Assembly (NCBI RefSeq): GCF_031458135.1 | Contig: NZ_JAVDXW010000001.1 | Location: forward strand, 4,154,001 to 4,218,000 | Length of the DNA: 64,000 bases | Direction: 5' to 3' | Source: Haloactinomyces albus | GTDB taxonomy: Bacteria; Actinomycetota; Actinomycetes; Mycobacteriales; Pseudonocardiaceae | Shown: positions 44,021 to 52,691 of the stretch, piece after piece | Position numbering within the stretch: the stretch's first letter is position 1 | Layout: the number at the start of each line of letters is the position of its first letter | Translations under genes and position numbers: made by a program | Notes under the pieces: generated by a model | The model's database searches: none | What the model saw: only the letters and a program-made list of their open reading frames with translations | Told to the model about the DNA's origin: nothing

Positions 44021-44191
44021 TCAGGATCCCAGAAGTCGGGCGATGAATCGTCCGATCCGGCTCACCCTGCGGACCTGGACGTGCCCGGCAACGCCGTGGA
44101 TCTCCCACTGCTGGTCGCATTCGGGGCACCGCCACAGTCCCATGCGGGAGGTGTCGGGTACGCACGGGTGCCCGCGCCGTCCACGTCTCAT
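44021..44191 (-). CDS. Small zinc-ribbon-like protein
   Basis: A 56-residue frame with clear protein character: basic N-terminus, HPCVPDTSRMGLWRCPECDQ with a C...CxxC plus His arrangement suited to one zinc, and a basic tail RRVSRIGRFIARLLGS. Similar short proteins are common and unnamed in actinomycetes. It has no strong ribosome site, so its expression is uncertain. It is monocistronic between the MFS remnant and a membrane protein. Function unknown; nucleic-acid binding is a guess from charge. Confidence 0.55.
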   Translation of the reverse strand: MRRGRRGHPCVPDTSRMGLWRCPECDQQWEIHGVAGHVQVRRVSRIGRFIARLLGS

Positions 44192-44518
44192 GTGCACCTT
44201 CCGGTGTAGATCGGCTTTTCACGATGTCGATTGCCGCCGAAGACTCAAGGTCGATTCGTCCGGGGAGGGTGCCTGTTGCGGAAGTTCTTCGGAGCTCGGG
44301 ACCGAGTAGCGGCAACCTCGGGGTTGGTATACGCGGATTCTCGTAGGCAAGTGTCGATCGCGCGCTGACGACTGCGTATGTGCCGACTTCCGATGATGGC
44401 GGGTGAGACGGAACCGGTTTGCTCGTCGAGTCGCCGGTGTTCCCCGTGACCTGTCCGGGCGCGAAACCCTGTATCGCCGAGAGGTCATGTGAGCCTTGAG
44501 AGTACAAGGAGAACAGCA
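44192..44518. other. Intergenic stretch, nothing recognised
   Basis: About 330 bases between the zinc-ribbon-like gene and the membrane protein. I see no gene, long palindrome or obvious promoter consensus. Confidence 0.4.
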
Positions 44519-44905
44519 ATGAGTGCACAGCAAGCGCGATCTGTGCCACGAGTGGCGACAGTTGTCGGTCTCCTGGCAGGCGCTACCGGGATCGGCATCT
44601 TGTGGAGCTCCGGAGTCGAGTTCCCGTTCACCGCCATCCTCCCACCGGACATATGGATCCTGCTGGCGATGACCGCCGTTGTCGCGTTCGCGCCGTGGCG
44701 CTGGGCGCCGGGGATAGGAGCGTTCGGCGTGCTGTTCGTCATCGTCGGATTCGTGATCAGTGGTTCGGTGCCCAATCTGTTCGGTGCGGACGGGACGAGT
44801 GTGCTTATCGGCAGTTGGGTGCAGTTGCTGGGTGTGCTCACCGCGTTCGTCGCCGGAGTGATCGCCATCCGAGTCAACTACCGCAAATCGCCTGCTCGAG
44901 CCTGA
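44519..44905 (+). CDS. Small integral membrane protein, unknown function
   Basis: A 128-residue protein with an excellent ribosome site (AAGGAGAACAGCA). It has four hydrophobic spans: about 12-30 (VATVVGLLAGATGIGILW), 40-57, 65-88 (IGAFGVLFVIVGFVISG) and 100-122 (LIGSWVQLLGVLTAFVAGVI), then a short basic tail. The family is not recognised. It stands alone, upstream of a broken ABC ATPase. Confidence 0.75.
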   Translation: MSAQQARSVPRVATVVGLLAGATGIGILWSSGVEFPFTAILPPDIWILLAMTAVVAFAPWRWAPGIGAFGVLFVIVGFVISGSVPNLFGADGTSVLIGSWVQLLGVLTAFVAGVIAIRVNYRKSPARA

Positions 44906-45176
44906 GGTGGCCGTGTCGCAGACCCGCGCACGAGCGACCGCCGTGGCAGGCACGATCGATCCGCACCGACGGGGTGACGGGCCGCTCGGACGTGGTCAGC
45001 CGAGAAAGGCCGTCAGCGTCCGCGTGAGACCACGCGGGACCGGTGCTCACGTTTCGGCGGGGAAGGTGTCCCGGAGGATGAGAAGCTTGCGACCCGGTGT
45101 CGGAGTCCCTGCGCAGAATTGCGCACCGTCGAAGCCGCGCACGCACTGACGACCGCGCGGCTGTCGTGGAAGGACG

Positions 45177-45680
45177 ATGGGCGATGTGAGTGAGCTACTG
45201 GTCGAAGCGACTGGCCTGACGAAGCGCTGCGGGCGGCGTCATGCGATCGACAACGTCGCGCTGCAGGTGCGCCGAGGTGAGGTCTACGGTTTTCTGGGCC
45301 CCAACGGGGCGGGCAAGACCACCACGCTGCGCATCCTGCTCGGCCTGATCCGGCCGACCTCGGGATGGCCGACATGCGGATGCTGATCCGGCGGTTGGGC
45401 ACCGGTGGGCAGACCGTGCTGCTGTCCAGTCACTTGCTCGGTGAGGTCCAGCAGGTCTGCGATCGTCTTGGTGTGATCTCCGAGGGCACGTTGTTGCGCC
45501 AGGGCACCGTGAGTGAACTTCGCGGCCTCGGCGTTCTGCGTGTCGCGGCGGAACCGTTGGAGCGGGCGCGCGTACAGGTGGAGGAGCTGCTGGGAGCGGA
45601 CAAGGTCACGGTGCGGGACGGCACGTTGTATCTGAACGTGGATCCCGACCGGGCCTCCCGGATCAATCGGCATTTGGTGC
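45177..45680 (+). pseudogene. ABC transporter ATPase with its core deleted
   Basis: It begins normally ([20 protein letters not shown]) and has the Walker A motif [13 protein letters not shown]. At GLIRPTSG it jumps, in another frame, to [41 protein letters not shown]. About 130 residues holding the Q-loop, LSGGQ signature and Walker B are absent. The 3' end also breaks off at INRHLV, where an antisense kinase remnant begins. It was a drug-export-type (DrrA/BcrA-like) ATPase and cannot hydrolyse ATP now. Confidence 0.8.
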
Positions 45681-46155
45681 TGGTCGTTTGGATCGCATCC
45701 AGAGATTTTCTGGCCTGGTCGGGCTGCTCGTCGAACACCAGCAGCGCGACCCCGGCCTGCATCGCGACCGCCGAGAAACCGTGCCCGGCGATGTCGTGTA
45801 CCTCTTTGGCGATTCGCATCCGCTCTTCCAGGGCAGCTCGGGCGGCGAGATCCCGGTGCATGCGCTGCATCGCCGCGGCCCGTACATGCGCCAGAGCTCC
45901 CAGAGACCAGGGAATGATCAGCCAGCTCGCCCAGAGGACAAGCATCAGACCGGCCATGCCGACCTGGTTGAGCAGCCGAGAGATCACGGCCGCGCTGATC
46001 ACCGCGGTGGCCACGTCGCAGGCCATCAGCGATCTGGCCAATGTGTGGAGCCTGGCTACCTCGAACATGGCCACGACCATGCACAGTTGGATCGGGCCGT
46101 ACGGATAGCCCGCCAGCAGGTACGGAGCGATCATCGTGACCGCACCACCGAGCGC
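45681..46155 (-). pseudogene. Fragment of a sensor histidine kinase
   Basis: The minus strand reads several membrane spans (IAPYLLAGYPYGPIQLCMVV, MAGLMLVLWASWLIIPWSLG), then the HisKA_3 box ERMRIAKEVHDIAGHGFSAV with the phospho-His. It then stops resembling a kinase at LDAIQTTS. The ATP-binding domain and the N-terminal start are missing. It is wedged, reversed, between two other remnants. Confidence 0.75.
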
Positions 46156-46493
46156 GAACAGCGGCGCGGTCACCTTCTCCGGCGACACCGCCTACACCGA
46201 CAACATCCCCTGGCTCGCCCACGGCGGCGACGCCCTGCTGCACGAGGCGTTCAACCTCGGGGGAAGCAACTATCCGGCGGCGGTCCGCGATCACATGCTC
46301 GAATCTCATGTGGAGGCGCAGAAGGTCGGTCCCATCGCCCAACGCAGCCAGGACCGAAGACTGGTGCTTACCCACATCGGCGATCTCGGGCACACGCCGC
46401 TGGACACTGCCCTGTGGGCGAAATGGGCGAAAAAACGGCTACGACGGCGAGGTGACCGTCGGTGAGGACCTGCAGCGGATAGTGCTTGCGTGA
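46156..46493 (+). pseudogene. C-terminal fragment of an MBL-fold hydrolase
   Basis: The plus strand reads VTFSGDTAYTDNIPWLAHGG, LLHEAFNLGG, SHVEAQKVGPIAQ and LVLTHIGDLG, the second half of a tRNase Z/UlaG-like MBL protein. At a run of six A (about 46431-46436) the frame slips by one and continues GYDGEVTVGEDLQRIVLA to a TGA (46491-46493). The first half with the HxHxDH motif is missing. Confidence 0.75.
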
Positions 46494-46586
46494 TCACGAT
46501 TTCGCACTCCGCCCACCCGCTGTGGAGTAGGGGTAGGTGGCGAGCGCAGTGGCAAGTCCGCCCGCCACATCCACCCCGGCCTGACC

Positions 46587-46618
46587 CGCACCAGCGCCAG
46601 GACGCACCGGTGCGGGCT
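46587..46618. terminator. Possible terminator beyond the amylase gene
   Basis: Arms CCCGCACC (46587-46594) and GGTGCGGG (46611-46618) around a 16-base loop, 18 bases downstream of the amylase stop on the minus strand. The stem is short. Confidence 0.4.
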
Positions 46619-46635
46619 CGTCGGCTGGTGAGTCC

Positions 46636-48075
46636 TCAGCTCACCTTCGCGCCGATGTGTAGTGCCACGCCGTCCTGGGCGGCGATATCGGCGCGGAACC
46701 AGCCGTTGTCGTCGACGGTGTAGGTCGGGCCCGTGCACCCCGTGCCGGTGACCTCGCCGTGGAAGACGTCGCAGTAGGTTCCCGCAGGCAGGGAGGTGTG
46801 GAACGAGCGGCCGGTCAACGCCGAGTTCTCGCCGTTGAGGACGAGGTACCCGCGATCGCCGCGGCCGAACGCGATGGCGTCGTTGCCGTTGTCCCACCAC
46901 CGGTTCACCGAGGTGCCCTGAACGACGTTGTGGAACTCGACCATGTTGGCGATCCGTGGCTGCCGGTGCTCGCACTGCCAGGCCGCCGAGGAGCAGTCGG
47001 TGTCCTCGGTGATGCCGGAGCTGTCGGCGGGCGGGCCCGCGTCGGGATCGGAGAAGGTGTAGCTGCTCATCACCCGTGGTGTGCCGTAGGTCCAGGCCAG
47101 CATGAAGGCGTTCGCCAGCTCGTGGGTTCGACCGTCCTGATGGGTCAGCACGTCGCTGTGCCGCTGGGTGTCGTGGTTGTCGGTGAACACCACGGCCTGT
47201 TCCGAGGGCAGCACCGAGGCGAAGGTCCGCAGGTAGGCGAGCTTCTCGTGGTCGAAGATCTTGGCCAGGTCGCGGCCGTAGCGGAATTCGGTGACGTCGC
47301 CGTTGCCGGTGTACTCCTCGGGTGTGATCGGTTCGCCCGCGCCGTGGATCACCTCCTGGTAGAGGTAGGCCGGTTCGGTGAGCTCGGCCTTGATCGCGGC
47401 GATGTCCGCCGCAGGCATGTGCTTGGCGGCGTCGATGCGGAAACCGTCCACGCCCAGTGCGAGCAGGTCGTCGAGGTAGCCTGCGATCCGCTCCTGCACC
47501 CGGGTGCTGCCGGTCGCCAGGTCGGCGAGGTTGACCAGCTCGCAGTTCTGCACCTCGTAGCGGTCCTGGTAGTTCTCGATGTCGTCGTCGCCGTTGCGTC
47601 CGCAGTGGTGGAAGTCGTCGTAACCGTAGAGCCCCGGGTACTCGTAGTGCGAGTACTGCGACCCCGCACTCCCGGTGCCCGAGCTGTTCTGTCCGGTCAT
47701 GTGGTTGATGACGGCATCGGCGTAGACCTTCACCCCGGCGGCGTGGCAGGTGTCCACCATGGACTCGAATGCCTGCCGGTCACCCCGGCGGGTGCCGAGC
47801 CGGTAGCTGACCGGCTGGTAGTCCTGCCACCACGGGTGTCCTGCCGCAGGCAGCACCACGTGTTCCTGCGGCGGGGACACCTGCACCGCGCCGTAGCCCT
47901 TCGGGCCGAGCACGTCGGTGCACTCGCGGGCCACCGAGTCCCAGTTCCACTGGAAGAGCTGAACGATGACGTCCTTACCGTCCGGTGCGGCTGGTTGTGC
48001 CCCGGCCACGGCGGCCGGGGCGGTGACGGTTGCGAGAGTGGCGGCCGCGGCGACCGCCAGCGCTCGTAATCGCAT
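46636..48075 (-). CDS. Secreted alpha-amylase (GH13)
   Basis: A 479-residue enzyme with a Sec signal peptide (residues 1 to about 26: MRLRALAVAAAATLATVTAP). Catalytic residues are D215 (GFRIDAAKHM), E241 (YQEVI) and D299 (FTDNHD). The start of the barrel, IVQLFQWNWDSVA, and DAVINHM fit the Streptomyces/animal-type, chloride-type alpha-amylases. A C-terminal beta-domain ends the protein; there is no starch-binding domain. GGAGGATCAACC precedes the ATG. It lies just downstream of malG on the same strand, so it may be co-induced by maltodextrins. Confidence 0.95.
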   Translation of the reverse strand: MRLRALAVAAAATLATVTAPAAVAGAQPAAPDGKDVIVQLFQWNWDSVARECTDVLGPKGYGAVQVSPPQEHVVLPAAGHPWWQDYQPVSYRLGTRRGDRQAFESMVDTCHAAGVKVYADAVINHMTGQNSSGTGSAGSQYSHYEYPGLYGYDDFHHCGRNGDDDIENYQDRYEVQNCELVNLADLATGSTRVQERIAGYLDDLLALGVDGFRIDAAKHMPAADIAAIKAELTEPAYLYQEVIHGAGEPITPEEYTGNGDVTEFRYGRDLAKIFDHEKLAYLRTFASVLPSEQAVVFTDNHDTQRHSDVLTHQDGRTHELANAFMLAWTYGTPRVMSSYTFSDPDAGPPADSSGITEDTDCSSAAWQCEHRQPRIANMVEFHNVVQGTSVNRWWDNGNDAIAFGRGDRGYLVLNGENSALTGRSFHTSLPAGTYCDVFHGEVTGTGCTGPTYTVDDNGWFRADIAAQDGVALHIGAKVS

Positions 48076-48188
48076 GGTTGATCCTCCGTTCGTTCCGGGT
48101 CGACAAACCGCGGCGCAGTGCGACCGCGGGCGGAGTGGGGCGGCCGGGACCGACCGCACGGGCGGGCCTCAACGGGCAGGGACGGACC

Positions 48189-49094
48189 TCACCCCTTGAC
48201 ACTGCCTGCGGAGAGACCGGACACCAGGAACCGCTGCACGACGTAGAAGACGACCACCGCGGGGATCGCCACCAGTATCGAGGCCGCCGAGAGGTGCCCC
48301 CACTCGGCACGGTTCTGCTGCACGAACAGTTGCAGTCCGACCGCGAGGGTCTTCGACTCGTCGGAGGCCGACAGGAACGCCGAGGCGAAGGCGACCTCAC
48401 TCCAGGCGATGATGAATGCGTAGAACCCGGTGACGGCCAGCCCCGGCTTGGCCAAGGGCAGCACGAGCCGCCAGAACACGCCGAACGGGTTCAGCCCGTC
48501 GACCCGCCCGGCCTCGTCGATGTCGGCCGGGATCGAATCGAAGTAGCCCTTGAGCATGTAGGTGCAGAACGGGATCGCGGTGCTGCAGTACACCAGCACA
48601 AGGCCGAACCAACTGCCCTGCAGGCCGAGCTTGAGCAGCAGGTTGTACAGCGGCACGATCAGGACCGCGAACGGGAACATCTGGATGATCAGAAACGACA
48701 GCATCAGCTTGCCCCGGCCCGGGAACCGGAACCGGCTTGCGGCGTAGGCGGTGCTGGCGGCCAGCAACACCGCGAGCACGGTGGTCGCCGCGGCGATGAG
48801 CACCGAATTGCCGAACCAGGTCAAAAACGGACCTCGTTGACCGGTGAGGATGTCGCGGTAGTTCTGCAGGCCGGACTCGTTGAACAGGCTGGGTGTCGCC
48901 TCGATCGCCTTGGAATCGGGTTTGAACGAGGTCACCGCCACCCAGAACACCGGGAACACCGCGATCACCGAGGAGGTGATCAGTGCTGCGTGCAGGCCGA
49001 TGGCGGCGAGCGGGGAACGGTGGCCCCTGCCCCGGCCGCGCACGGGTTGTGTGGCCGGGGCGGAGGATCGCAGGGAAGTCGCGTCGAGAGTCAC
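48189..49094 (-). CDS. malG: Maltose/maltodextrin ABC transporter permease, MalG-like
   Basis: A 301-residue inner-membrane permease with six spans and the EAA loop motif IDEAGRVDGLNPFGVFWRLV that docks the ATPase. It starts at GTG two bases after the malF stop, with GAGGAG upstream. The C-terminus ends LVSGLSAGSVKG, typical of MalG. With MalE and MalF it forms the import channel for maltodextrins made by the amylase. No ATPase is in this operon, so the MsiK-like protein at 54339-55433 presumably powers it. Confidence 0.92.
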   Translation of the reverse strand: MTLDATSLRSSAPATQPVRGRGRGHRSPLAAIGLHAALITSSVIAVFPVFWVAVTSFKPDSKAIEATPSLFNESGLQNYRDILTGQRGPFLTWFGNSVLIAAATTVLAVLLAASTAYAASRFRFPGRGKLMLSFLIIQMFPFAVLIVPLYNLLLKLGLQGSWFGLVLVYCSTAIPFCTYMLKGYFDSIPADIDEAGRVDGLNPFGVFWRLVLPLAKPGLAVTGFYAFIIAWSEVAFASAFLSASDESKTLAVGLQLFVQQNRAEWGHLSAASILVAIPAVVVFYVVQRFLVSGLSAGSVKG

Positions 49095-49096
49095 TT

Positions 49097-50071
49097 CTAC
49101 AGCTCCTCACCCTGGGCGCGCAGCACGCGCCGGTAGACGGTGGCGAACACCAGCAGGACCGACAGGATCAGCACGCCGTAGGTCGAGGCGATCGCGTAGT
49201 CGCGGGTGGCCCCGGAGAAGAACCGTTCGAAGGCGTAGGTGATCAGGATCCGGGTGTGCGGATTTTGCCCCGTGATCAGGTAGATCACCGGGAACATGTT
49301 GAACGTCCAGATCACGCCGAGCAGCACCACGGTCGCCGACACCGGACGCAGCCCGGGCAGGGTCACGTGGCGGAATCGTTGCCAGGCACTGGCCCCGTCC
49401 ATCTCGGCCGCCTCGTAGAGGTCGGAGGGGATGGACTGCAGACCACCGAGCAGGGCCACCATCATGAACGGCACGCCCAACCAGACGTTGACCACGATCA
49501 CCGAGGCCAGGGCCAGCCAGGACTGGCCCAGCCACACCTGCGGAGGCAACCCCACCAGTTCGAGCAGCCAGTTGATCAGGCCGTACTGCGAGTTGAACAG
49601 AAATCGCCAGGCGAAGGCGCTGATGAACATCGGCACCGCCCACGGCAGGATCAGCATCACCCGGTACAGGCCACGAAACCGCACCTGGCGGTTGAGCAGC
49701 ATCGCCAGTACCAGACCGACCGTGTAGTGCAGGAAAACGCACACGAAGGTCCACACGAGAGTTCGTGCCAGGGTGGCCCAGAACGCGCCGTAGGAGGCGT
49801 CGCCGGAGAGCACGTTGAGGTAGTTGCGCAGCCCGACGAACTCGTAGGAGGCCTCGCGGTCCAGGACGGGATTGCCGATGTTGTTCGCGTTGATGTCGGT
49901 GAAGGTGAAGTACAGCCCCTGCAGCAGCGGGAACAACACCAGCAGTCCCACCACCACGACGACCGGCAGAGCCATCGCGTAGGCGTACCAGTGCTTGGTG
50001 AGCACGGCGCGCAGGCGGCGGCTCCGGGCAGGAGCCGTCGCGGTGCGCCCGCGTTCGGCGGTGACAGTCAT
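49097..50071 (-). CDS. malF: Maltose/maltodextrin ABC transporter permease, MalF-like
   Basis: A 324-residue permease with an N-terminal span (AMALPVVVVVGLLVLFPLLQ), five more spans, and the EAA motif YEAAEMDGASAWQRFRHVTL. The start MTVTAERG is chosen because GGAGGG lies seven bases before it; an upstream ATG at 50095 overlapping the malE stop is less well placed. It works with MalG as the transmembrane heterodimer. The operon order malE-malF-malG is the standard actinomycete arrangement. Confidence 0.92.
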   Translation of the reverse strand: MTVTAERGRTATAPARSRRLRAVLTKHWYAYAMALPVVVVVGLLVLFPLLQGLYFTFTDINANNIGNPVLDREASYEFVGLRNYLNVLSGDASYGAFWATLARTLVWTFVCVFLHYTVGLVLAMLLNRQVRFRGLYRVMLILPWAVPMFISAFAWRFLFNSQYGLINWLLELVGLPPQVWLGQSWLALASVIVVNVWLGVPFMMVALLGGLQSIPSDLYEAAEMDGASAWQRFRHVTLPGLRPVSATVVLLGVIWTFNMFPVIYLITGQNPHTRILITYAFERFFSGATRDYAIASTYGVLILSVLLVFATVYRRVLRAQGEEL

Positions 50072-50091
50072 ATCGCTGCCCTCCAGCCCGG

Positions 50092-51345
50092 TCATTTCTT
50101 CGTGTAGTCGGGGACGACGACGTCGCTGTAGGTCTTGGCGACCTGGTCCATGGCCTCTTGTGCTGTCTTTTGACCGGCGAGCAGCTGGGCGTAGCCGGTG
50201 TTCAGCGGGTCGAACAGGGCGTCACCGGCAGGAATCCAGGCGCGTTCGTGGGCGGTTTCGAGGATCGGTGCGAAGGCCGAGACGATGGGGTTGGCAGCGA
50301 CCTCGGGGCTGTCGTAGACCGATTCGCGGGTGGGCAGCAAGCCCAGTTCGGCGGCGATGGTGGCCTGCGACTGTGCGCTGCTCATGCACTCGATGAACTT
50401 GGTCGATGCCTCGTCGGCGTCGGTTCCTTGCCGAATGACGTAGTTGTGCCCGCCGACGGGGCTGTTGCCCTCGGCGGTGGTGGGGCCGGGTACGGGGGCG
50501 ATCCCGAGGTTGTTCGGATCGCTGAAGGCCTCCGATTCCAGGAAGCCGGCAGCGGCCCAGGGGCCGTCGATGACCATCGCGACCCGGCCGGAGGTGAAAG
50601 CGGTCTTCATGTTGTTGTAGGAGTTCTTGCGGTCGAGCGCTGTTTGCGCGGCGCCGGCATCGAGCAGGTCCTTGGCGATGCGCACCCCCTGCACGCTTTG
50701 CCGTGAGTTCACCGTGATCGTCTTCGACTCGGCGTCGACGAGGCTGCCGCCGGTGCTGTAGACGAAGGGCAGCGCGTAATAGCCGTCGTTGTTGAGGAAA
50801 AAGGCGTTGCGACCGCCGAGCTTCGGTGCGATCTCCTTGAGTTCCTCCCAGGTCTCGGGGGGCTGCACACCTGCCTCGGCGAGTTTCCGCTTGTTGTAGT
50901 AGAGCGCGAGCGTATCGGTGACCTGCGGGACGGCGTAGGTCTTGCCCTCGAACTTGGTCGAGGCGAGTGCCACGTCGAGGAAGTCGGAGGTGTTCTTGGC
51001 CAGCCGGGTTTCCGAGAGGTCCTTGATCAGCCCGTTGTTGGCGAGCTGGGCGACCCAGGCGACTTCGGCGCGCAGCACGTCCGGCCCCTGACCGCCCTGG
51101 GCGGCGGTCTTGAAGTTGTTCAGCGCCTGGTCGAAGGCCACGGTCTCGACCTCGACCTGGTATCCGCCCTGACGCGCGCAGTCCCGGGCCAGTTTCTCGA
51201 ACACGGGGTGTTCGCTGGGACCGCTGGTGTCCCAGAAGACGACCTTGTTCGAGTTGCCCACGCCGCCTGCTCCGCCGCACGCGGTGAGTGTGAGCGCGCC
51301 GACCACTCCGAGCGCTGCGGCTCTCAGGATCTTCGCTCGTTTCAT
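50092..51345 (-). CDS. malE: Maltose/maltodextrin-binding lipoprotein, MalE-like
   Basis: A 417-residue solute-binding protein of family 1. Residues 1-23 are a lipoprotein signal with the lipobox LTAC (Cys23), so it is anchored outside the membrane. Binding-domain features include VVFWDTSGPSEHPVFEKLA, VAMVIDGPWAAAGF and PVGGHNYVI. It captures maltodextrins for MalFG. It is the first gene of the operon. Repeats of TTGCAAG just upstream are likely operators for the divergent LacI-type regulator. Confidence 0.93.
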   Translation of the reverse strand: MKRAKILRAAALGVVGALTLTACGGAGGVGNSNKVVFWDTSGPSEHPVFEKLARDCARQGGYQVEVETVAFDQALNNFKTAAQGGQGPDVLRAEVAWVAQLANNGLIKDLSETRLAKNTSDFLDVALASTKFEGKTYAVPQVTDTLALYYNKRKLAEAGVQPPETWEELKEIAPKLGGRNAFFLNNDGYYALPFVYSTGGSLVDAESKTITVNSRQSVQGVRIAKDLLDAGAAQTALDRKNSYNNMKTAFTSGRVAMVIDGPWAAAGFLESEAFSDPNNLGIAPVPGPTTAEGNSPVGGHNYVIRQGTDADEASTKFIECMSSAQSQATIAAELGLLPTRESVYDSPEVAANPIVSAFAPILETAHERAWIPAGDALFDPLNTGYAQLLAGQKTAQEAMDQVAKTYSDVVVPDYTKK

Positions 51346-51376
51346 GCTGCCGTCCCTTCCGTGCTCTCGACCCGTC

Positions 51377-51500
51377 CTGCAAGTCGTTGCAAGTTTTTGC
51401 TATTGATTGCCGCGAAGTTCATACCTGATGCCGGGGAGGAGTCAAGACTTTCGGTGAAAATCGGGTGAAATACCGCTGAGTGGCGGAGTAAGCGTTGCAA
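51377..51500. promoter_or_regulatory. Candidate MalR operators
   Basis: CTGCAAG (51377-51383) and TTGCAAG (51387-51393) are direct repeats one helical turn apart, 32-48 bases upstream of the malE start. A further TTGCAA (51495-51500) lies 60-65 bases before the LacI-type regulator gene. Streptomyces MalR binds TTGCAAG-like repeats, so this regulator likely represses malEFG and itself. Confidence 0.6.
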
Positions 51501-51559
51501 AAATTTTCGATCTCGTGCAGGATCATCACGACAGCAATGAGCAGGGGAGGGGCCGATCG

Positions 51560-52597
51560 ATGGCGGGCCTGTCCGAGATCGCGCGGGTGTCCGGAGTGAG
51601 CGTCTCGACGGTGAGCAGAGTGCTCAATCGCCGGGCCGGGGTCAACGAGGAGACCCGGCAACGAGTGCTGGCCGCGCTCACCGAGATGCCGCACACCGCC
51701 CGCGGTATGGGGGCGCTGCGGCGTACCGGCGTGATCGGGCTGCTGGTGCCGGAACTGTCCAACCCGGTCTTTCCGGCTTTCGCCGAAGCGCTGGAAACTC
51801 GTGCGTCCCGCTCCGGCTACGCCTCGCTGCTGTGCAACACCACCGCGGCGATGACCGAGGAGGAGTACGTGCGGATGCTTCTCGCTCGAGGGGTCGAGGG
51901 CATGGTGTTCGTCTCGCCCGAGGTCGCCAATGTCGAACCCGCCGGGGAGCATCCGCCCCCGGCGAGCGGATACTACGACAGGCTGCTGGCAGATGGCGTG
52001 CAGATGGTCTTCGTCAACGGCGGTGCTCCCTCTCTGGAGGTGCCGGACGTGGCCGTCGACGAACAGCTCGCCGGCTACACCGCGACTCGGCATCTGCTCG
52101 AGTTGGGGCACCGGCGGATCGGTTTCGTCTGCGGCCCGGCACACTCGCTGCCCTCACGCCTGAAGAAGGCGGGATGGGCGGCGGCCCTGGAGGAGTTCGG
52201 ATGTGCCCCGGCAGCGTCACTGGTCGCGCATGCGCCGTTCGGCCCGGCCGGTGGGACGGAGGCCATGGGGCGTCTGCTCGATACCGCAGGGCCGACTGCG
52301 GTCATCTGCTCCTCCGATCACATGGCACTGGGTGCGATGCGGGAGGTGCACAGCCGTGGCCTGTCGGTGCCCTCGGACATCTCGGTCGTGGGTTTCGACG
52401 ACATTCCGCTCGCCTCGTACTGTTCCCCGGCGTTGACGACGCTGGCACAGCCGATCGAGGAGATGGCACGCGCCGCGATCGACGAGCTCCTGCAGCGTCT
52501 GGCCCCCGATCAACCCGACCGTGCATCGGAGACCTACAGCCGGGTCTTCCGTCCGAGCCTCGTCGTCCGGGAGTCCACGGCAGCACCCCGCAGCTGA
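51560..52597 (+). CDS. malR: LacI-family regulator, MalR-like
   Basis: A 345-residue repressor. Residues 1-48 form the LacI helix-turn-helix (LSEIARVSGVSVSTVSRVLN), a hinge helix follows, and residues 60-345 are the sugar-sensing periplasmic-binding-like domain (GVIGLLVPELSNPVFPAFAE, GFDDIPLASYCSPALTT). Start MAGLSE is selected over an upstream ATG because it opens directly on the DNA-binding domain and follows AGGGGAGGGG. It is divergent from malEFG and upstream of the alpha-glucosidase. Maltose or a maltodextrin is the probable inducer. Confidence 0.9.
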   Translation: MAGLSEIARVSGVSVSTVSRVLNRRAGVNEETRQRVLAALTEMPHTARGMGALRRTGVIGLLVPELSNPVFPAFAEALETRASRSGYASLLCNTTAAMTEEEYVRMLLARGVEGMVFVSPEVANVEPAGEHPPPASGYYDRLLADGVQMVFVNGGAPSLEVPDVAVDEQLAGYTATRHLLELGHRRIGFVCGPAHSLPSRLKKAGWAAALEEFGCAPAASLVAHAPFGPAGGTEAMGRLLDTAGPTAVICSSDHMALGAMREVHSRGLSVPSDISVVGFDDIPLASYCSPALTTLAQPIEEMARAAIDELLQRLAPDQPDRASETYSRVFRPSLVVRESTAAPRS

Positions 52598-52691
52598 CGC
52601 CGGTACACCGGGCATTCAGCAGGGCTCCGGATGATTCCCCGGAACGCCGACACGTTCCCGCCGACTAGGCATCAAGCAGAGGAGGAGTGGC

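Noticed and set aside
44906-45176. Open frame of about 80 codons before the ABC ATPase remnant
   Set aside because: Arg/Gly/Pro-rich translation and no ribosome site; probably non-coding or an unidentifiable relic.
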